From Gemmatimonadales bacterium UBA2960 (lineage in GTDB: Bacteria; Gemmatimonadota; Gemmatimonadetes; Longimicrobiales; Gaopeijiaceae): a stretch of DNA of 8,297 nt. The stretch's first letter is position 1; the number at the start of each line of letters is the position of its first letter. Location of the stretch: the NCBI GenBank assembly GCA_002348465.1, contig DEBI01000055.1, positions 1-8,297 on the forward strand, in the 5' to 3' direction. Below, one piece after another: positions 5,879 to 8,297 of this stretch. Position numbers and translations under genes: made by a program. A model generated the notes under the pieces. It made no database searches and had not been told where the DNA came from. It was given only the letters and a program-made list of their open reading frames with translations.

Positions 5879-8297
5879 CTAAGATTCAGACTCAGAAACC
5901 ACATTCTGGGTAGAGTCCCACAACCTCAAGTTCACCGTCACCGTCGTTCCAAGACCCACTTGGCTCTCAACCTCGATACTCCCGCCCCAAGCACGAACTA
6001 CCCTCTGCACTATCGCCAATCCGAGCCCGGCTCCCTTTGAGCGAGTGCTGAATTGTGGCTCGAAGATTCGAGGTAATACATCTTCCGGAATCCCCGAGCC
6101 ATTATCAGTCACTTGCAGGGTGACTGTCCCGGGGATGACACCTCGATAAGCCGAAATGACGACAGATGTCCCCTCACCTCCCGCGACCCGAGCGTTCTCC
6201 AAAAGATTTCCCAGTACCTCTTTCAGTTCGGCACTGCGTGCTACGACCAGAGGAAGTCCTTGTCGAATCTCCTGCGAAAAAATCACTCCCGACGAAGCTC
6301 CTCCGTACAGCACCATCACCTCTTCCACCACGTCTTGCAGCACTACACCGGTAAGTGGCATGTCCGGGGCGCCAGGGGCGCCGAACCGAGAAAAGGATTG
6401 TGCAATTTCCGCCAGTCGGTCTATCTCCCCTAGCATGGCGTCCGCGTTACGCACCAAGATCTCTTCAAAGTCTGGGCGCTCATCCTCCCATGCTCTTCGA
6501 ACGTGCTGGATGCTGAGCTTTATGGGTGTGAGCGGATTCTTCACCTCATGGGCAACCTGCCTAGCCATCTCACCCCAAGCCAAAACACGTTCGGCTCGAA
6601 GTTCATCCGTCACATCATCGAGTGCTATAACCACGCCTCGCCTTGAGCCGAACCTCCCTAAGCTTCGTGCTCGCACTCTCACTCGACGGTCAAGCACTTG
6701 AAAGTCCGAGTTAGCTTCATCGGCTTCACCCTCTAGGTAATCATCAAGCCACACCGCGAAGGGATCCCCAAGCACGCCGTCTTCAGGAAGTGTCTTTCCG
6801 ACCAAAACCCTCACACCTAGCAACTCCTCAGCTCGGGGATTCACAAGAGTAACCCGACCCGTAGGATCCAAGGCCACCATGCCAACTGCGGACTCATCCA
6901 TGATAAGCTGGGTTCGCCGTGAGGTCCTCAACAGTTGACGACGCGCGCGGCGAACTCGGCCAACCATGCGATTAAACGCCCGGAATACGGCTCCGAATTC
7001 ATCGCTCCTATGCGCCGGCAGGCGTAAGCTGAGATCCCCAGAGCCTACACTTTCCGATGCAATCTGTAACGCGAGGATAGGCTTCGTCAGAGCTCGGCCC
7101 GCTACCATCGCCAAGACTAGTGAAAGAACAGCACCAAGCAGAACGACAAAGGCAAGTAACTCAAGAAGGTCGGTGGTACCAAGGGCGCTAGAACCAGCTT
7201 GTAACGGGATTTGCACGGCCAAAACATCGTCGTCTGGAAGACGGCGGTAAGCCATTACATACTCCCAGCCCCCAACCGTCGATTCGCGAAACTCACGGGT
7301 TGTCTCATTTGAATCCAGAGATTGGAGCACATCATACGGTGTCCAGCCCTCATAAAGCCCAAGCTCAACAACTTCCTCCAGCGAGCCATCTCGCAGTTGG
7401 CCACCCCGGTACTCCAGTAAATCTGCTCCAACCTGGCTGGCAAGCCTTTCCATCTGACCGCCTAAGGCTTGGTACCAAACGGCGGCGTCCTCAACAACTC
7501 GCTCGGCTATAACCTGAGCAGACCGACGGGATGCCTCGTCGAGCGTTCGGAAAGCGACCGTCCCAAATAACGCATTGGCGAGCGTAAAGAAGCCAAAAAG
7601 GGCGATAGTGACCCTGGCACGGAAAGAGATCACCAACCTTGAGATCTCAATCTTCTCGCGGGCGGCCTCTCCGAGCAGAACTCTTCCGGCGAACCAAAAC
7701 GAAAGAAATAGTAGGAGATTCAATACCGTAAGAAGAGAGACCCTCGCAACAGCAAGCAGAGTCTGGGGAAGCTCTACTGAATATCGGGCTCTGTATGCTG
7801 GTCCGGTACTAAACTGCATCCAGGCCTCGGCCCTCCATCCATCTTCTGTTCGTGAACGGACCAACCCTCCCTCTTCAACCTGGTCTCTGGGTAACGTCAT
7901 CACCGTCAAAGGATCACGCTCAGTGTCTCCGGCTCCCCTCAGAAGGGGTCCCAGAACCGATCGGCCAGGCTCAATCGGAAATGGAGGTGCCACGGCCACA
8001 AGCAGGCGCCCTTCTGTGAGCCCGACTGTCAGGATATACCGCGCATCGTGGCGGTTCAGGTGGACCAAACGCACACCTCCGGCTCTCCTTCCCTGAGCCA
8101 AGACCGCCTGATACGGTTGCGGTTCCGTGTCGCTTGCACCGACTCGTAAGCCCTCACCCGGCGCCCCGTTCCTTTCCTCTATCTGCAACCGTAGAGGCTG
8201 ACCTAGATCTGACAACCCACTCAAGCGCCAGCTCTCATAGAGGACCGTGACATCCTCAGCGCCGCTATTGTCCAGTGAGTCAGCTATTCTAGCCAAG
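5879..8297 (-). CDS. NtrY-family membrane sensor histidine kinase (5' end outside window)
   Basis: This is the C-terminal part, about 805 residues, of a two-component sensor kinase. Counting from the right edge, residues 1-178 form a mostly soluble, probably extracytoplasmic region. Membrane helices lie at about 180-207 and 227-249, with a second extracytoplasmic segment at about 250-376 and a last helix at about 376-399. A HAMP domain follows (about 400-452), then a PAS domain (about 460-565; VGMVALDPTGRVTLVNPRAE). The HisKA H-box AHEVKNPLTPIKLS has phospho-acceptor His583 (codon 6548-6550), and AWGEMARQVAHEVKNPLTPI is typical of NtrY. The HATPase domain has an N-box NLLENA (697-702), DNGSGIP (731-737), FEPQFSTRSKGAGLGLAIV (745-763) and GLGTTVTV. 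All catalytic boxes look intact, so it should be active. The frame is open to the edge; a TTG there is not a credible start because the first soluble region needs an upstream membrane anchor. The partner regulator, often an NtrX/NtrC-type protein, is not in the window. Confidence 0.93.
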   Translation of the reverse strand, partial: LARIADSLDNSGAEDVTVLYESWRLSGLSDLGQPLRLQIEERNGAPGEGLRVGASDTEPQPYQAVLAQGRRAGGVRLVHLNRHDARYILTVGLTEGRLLVAVAPPFPIEPGRSVLGPLLRGAGDTERDPLTVMTLPRDQVEEGGLVRSRTEDGWRAEAWMQFSTGPAYRARYSVELPQTLLAVARVSLLTVLNLLLFLSFWFAGRVLLGEAAREKIEISRLVISFRARVTIALFGFFTLANALFGTVAFRTLDEASRRSAQVIAERVVEDAAVWYQALGGQMERLASQVGADLLEYRGGQLRDGSLEEVVELGLYEGWTPYDVLQSLDSNETTREFRESTVGGWEYVMAYRRLPDDDVLAVQIPLQAGSSALGTTDLLELLAFVVLLGAVLSLVLAMVAGRALTKPILALQIASESVGSGDLSLRLPAHRSDEFGAVFRAFNRMVGRVRRARRQLLRTSRRTQLIMDESAVGMVALDPTGRVTLVNPRAEELLGVRVLVGKTLPEDGVLGDPFAVWLDDYLEGEADEANSDFQVLDRRVRVRARSLGRFGSRRGVVIALDDVTDELRAERVLAWGEMARQVAHEVKNPLTPIKLSIQHVRRAWEDERPDFEEILVRNADAMLGEIDRLAEIAQSFSRFGAPGAPDMPLTGVVLQDVVEEVMVLYGGASSGVIFSQEIRQGLPLVVARSAELKEVLGNLLENARVAGGEGTSVVISAYRGVIPGTVTLQVTDNGSGIPEDVLPRIFEPQFSTRSKGAGLGLAIVQRVVRAWGGSIEVESQVGLGTTVTVNLRLWDSTQNVVSESES

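Noticed and set aside
6156..6701. Long plus-strand open frame (181 codons) opposite the kinase, and a similar one at 7575-8096
   Set aside because: Both are antisense to a gene with intact histidine-kinase motifs. Their translations are low-complexity Ser/Arg/Pro-rich with no recognisable domain, as expected of frame shadows.
1..8297. CRISPR arrays, insertion sequences, attachment sites or tandem repeats
   Set aside because: No repeated units, transposase or integrase motifs, or terminal inverted repeats were seen on reading both strands.

Overview
The window carries five protein-coding genes, all on the minus strand and at close spacing. In transcription order (right to left) they are: the 3' part of an NtrY-type membrane sensor histidine kinase (runs off the right edge); a PLP-dependent aromatic-L-amino-acid decarboxylase-like enzyme; pntA and pntB, the two subunits of the proton-translocating NAD(P) transhydrogenase; and the 5' part of a YedA-like EamA/DMT-family exporter (runs off the left edge). 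No tRNA, rRNA, CRISPR array, insertion sequence or other mobile-element signature was seen. The plus-strand open frames look like antisense shadows of these genes.

Organism: a bacterium of middling GC content with purine-rich Shine-Dalgarno sequences, one probable TTG start, and a chromosomal housekeeping style of gene order. A PntAB with fused alpha subunit, an NtrY-like kinase and a eukaryote-like decarboxylase together suggest a Gram-negative lineage. Gemmatimonadota or a related environmental phylum is my guess, but this is inference and has not been tested by any search.

Layout: 5879-8297 kinase; 5729-5878 intergenic, with a small dyad and a possible -10 element; 4250-5728 decarboxylase; 4173-4249 short gap with another small dyad; 2556-4172 pntA; 920-2554 pntB, one base after the pntA stop and with its Shine-Dalgarno inside pntA; 687-919 intergenic with several hairpins; 1-686 exporter.

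How the genes work together: PntAB is a clear two-gene operon that uses the proton-motive force to reduce NADP+ with NADH. The decarboxylase immediately upstream may be co-transcribed with it. It would make an aromatic amine from an amino acid, and the EamA protein downstream could be an efflux carrier. A functional link between these steps is only a hypothesis. The most distinctive feature is a roughly 65-residue predicted coiled-coil insertion between two membrane helices of PntB, making it about 80 residues longer than the E. coli subunit. Otherwise the window is mostly recognisable core metabolism, and I do not see a convincing wholly new system.
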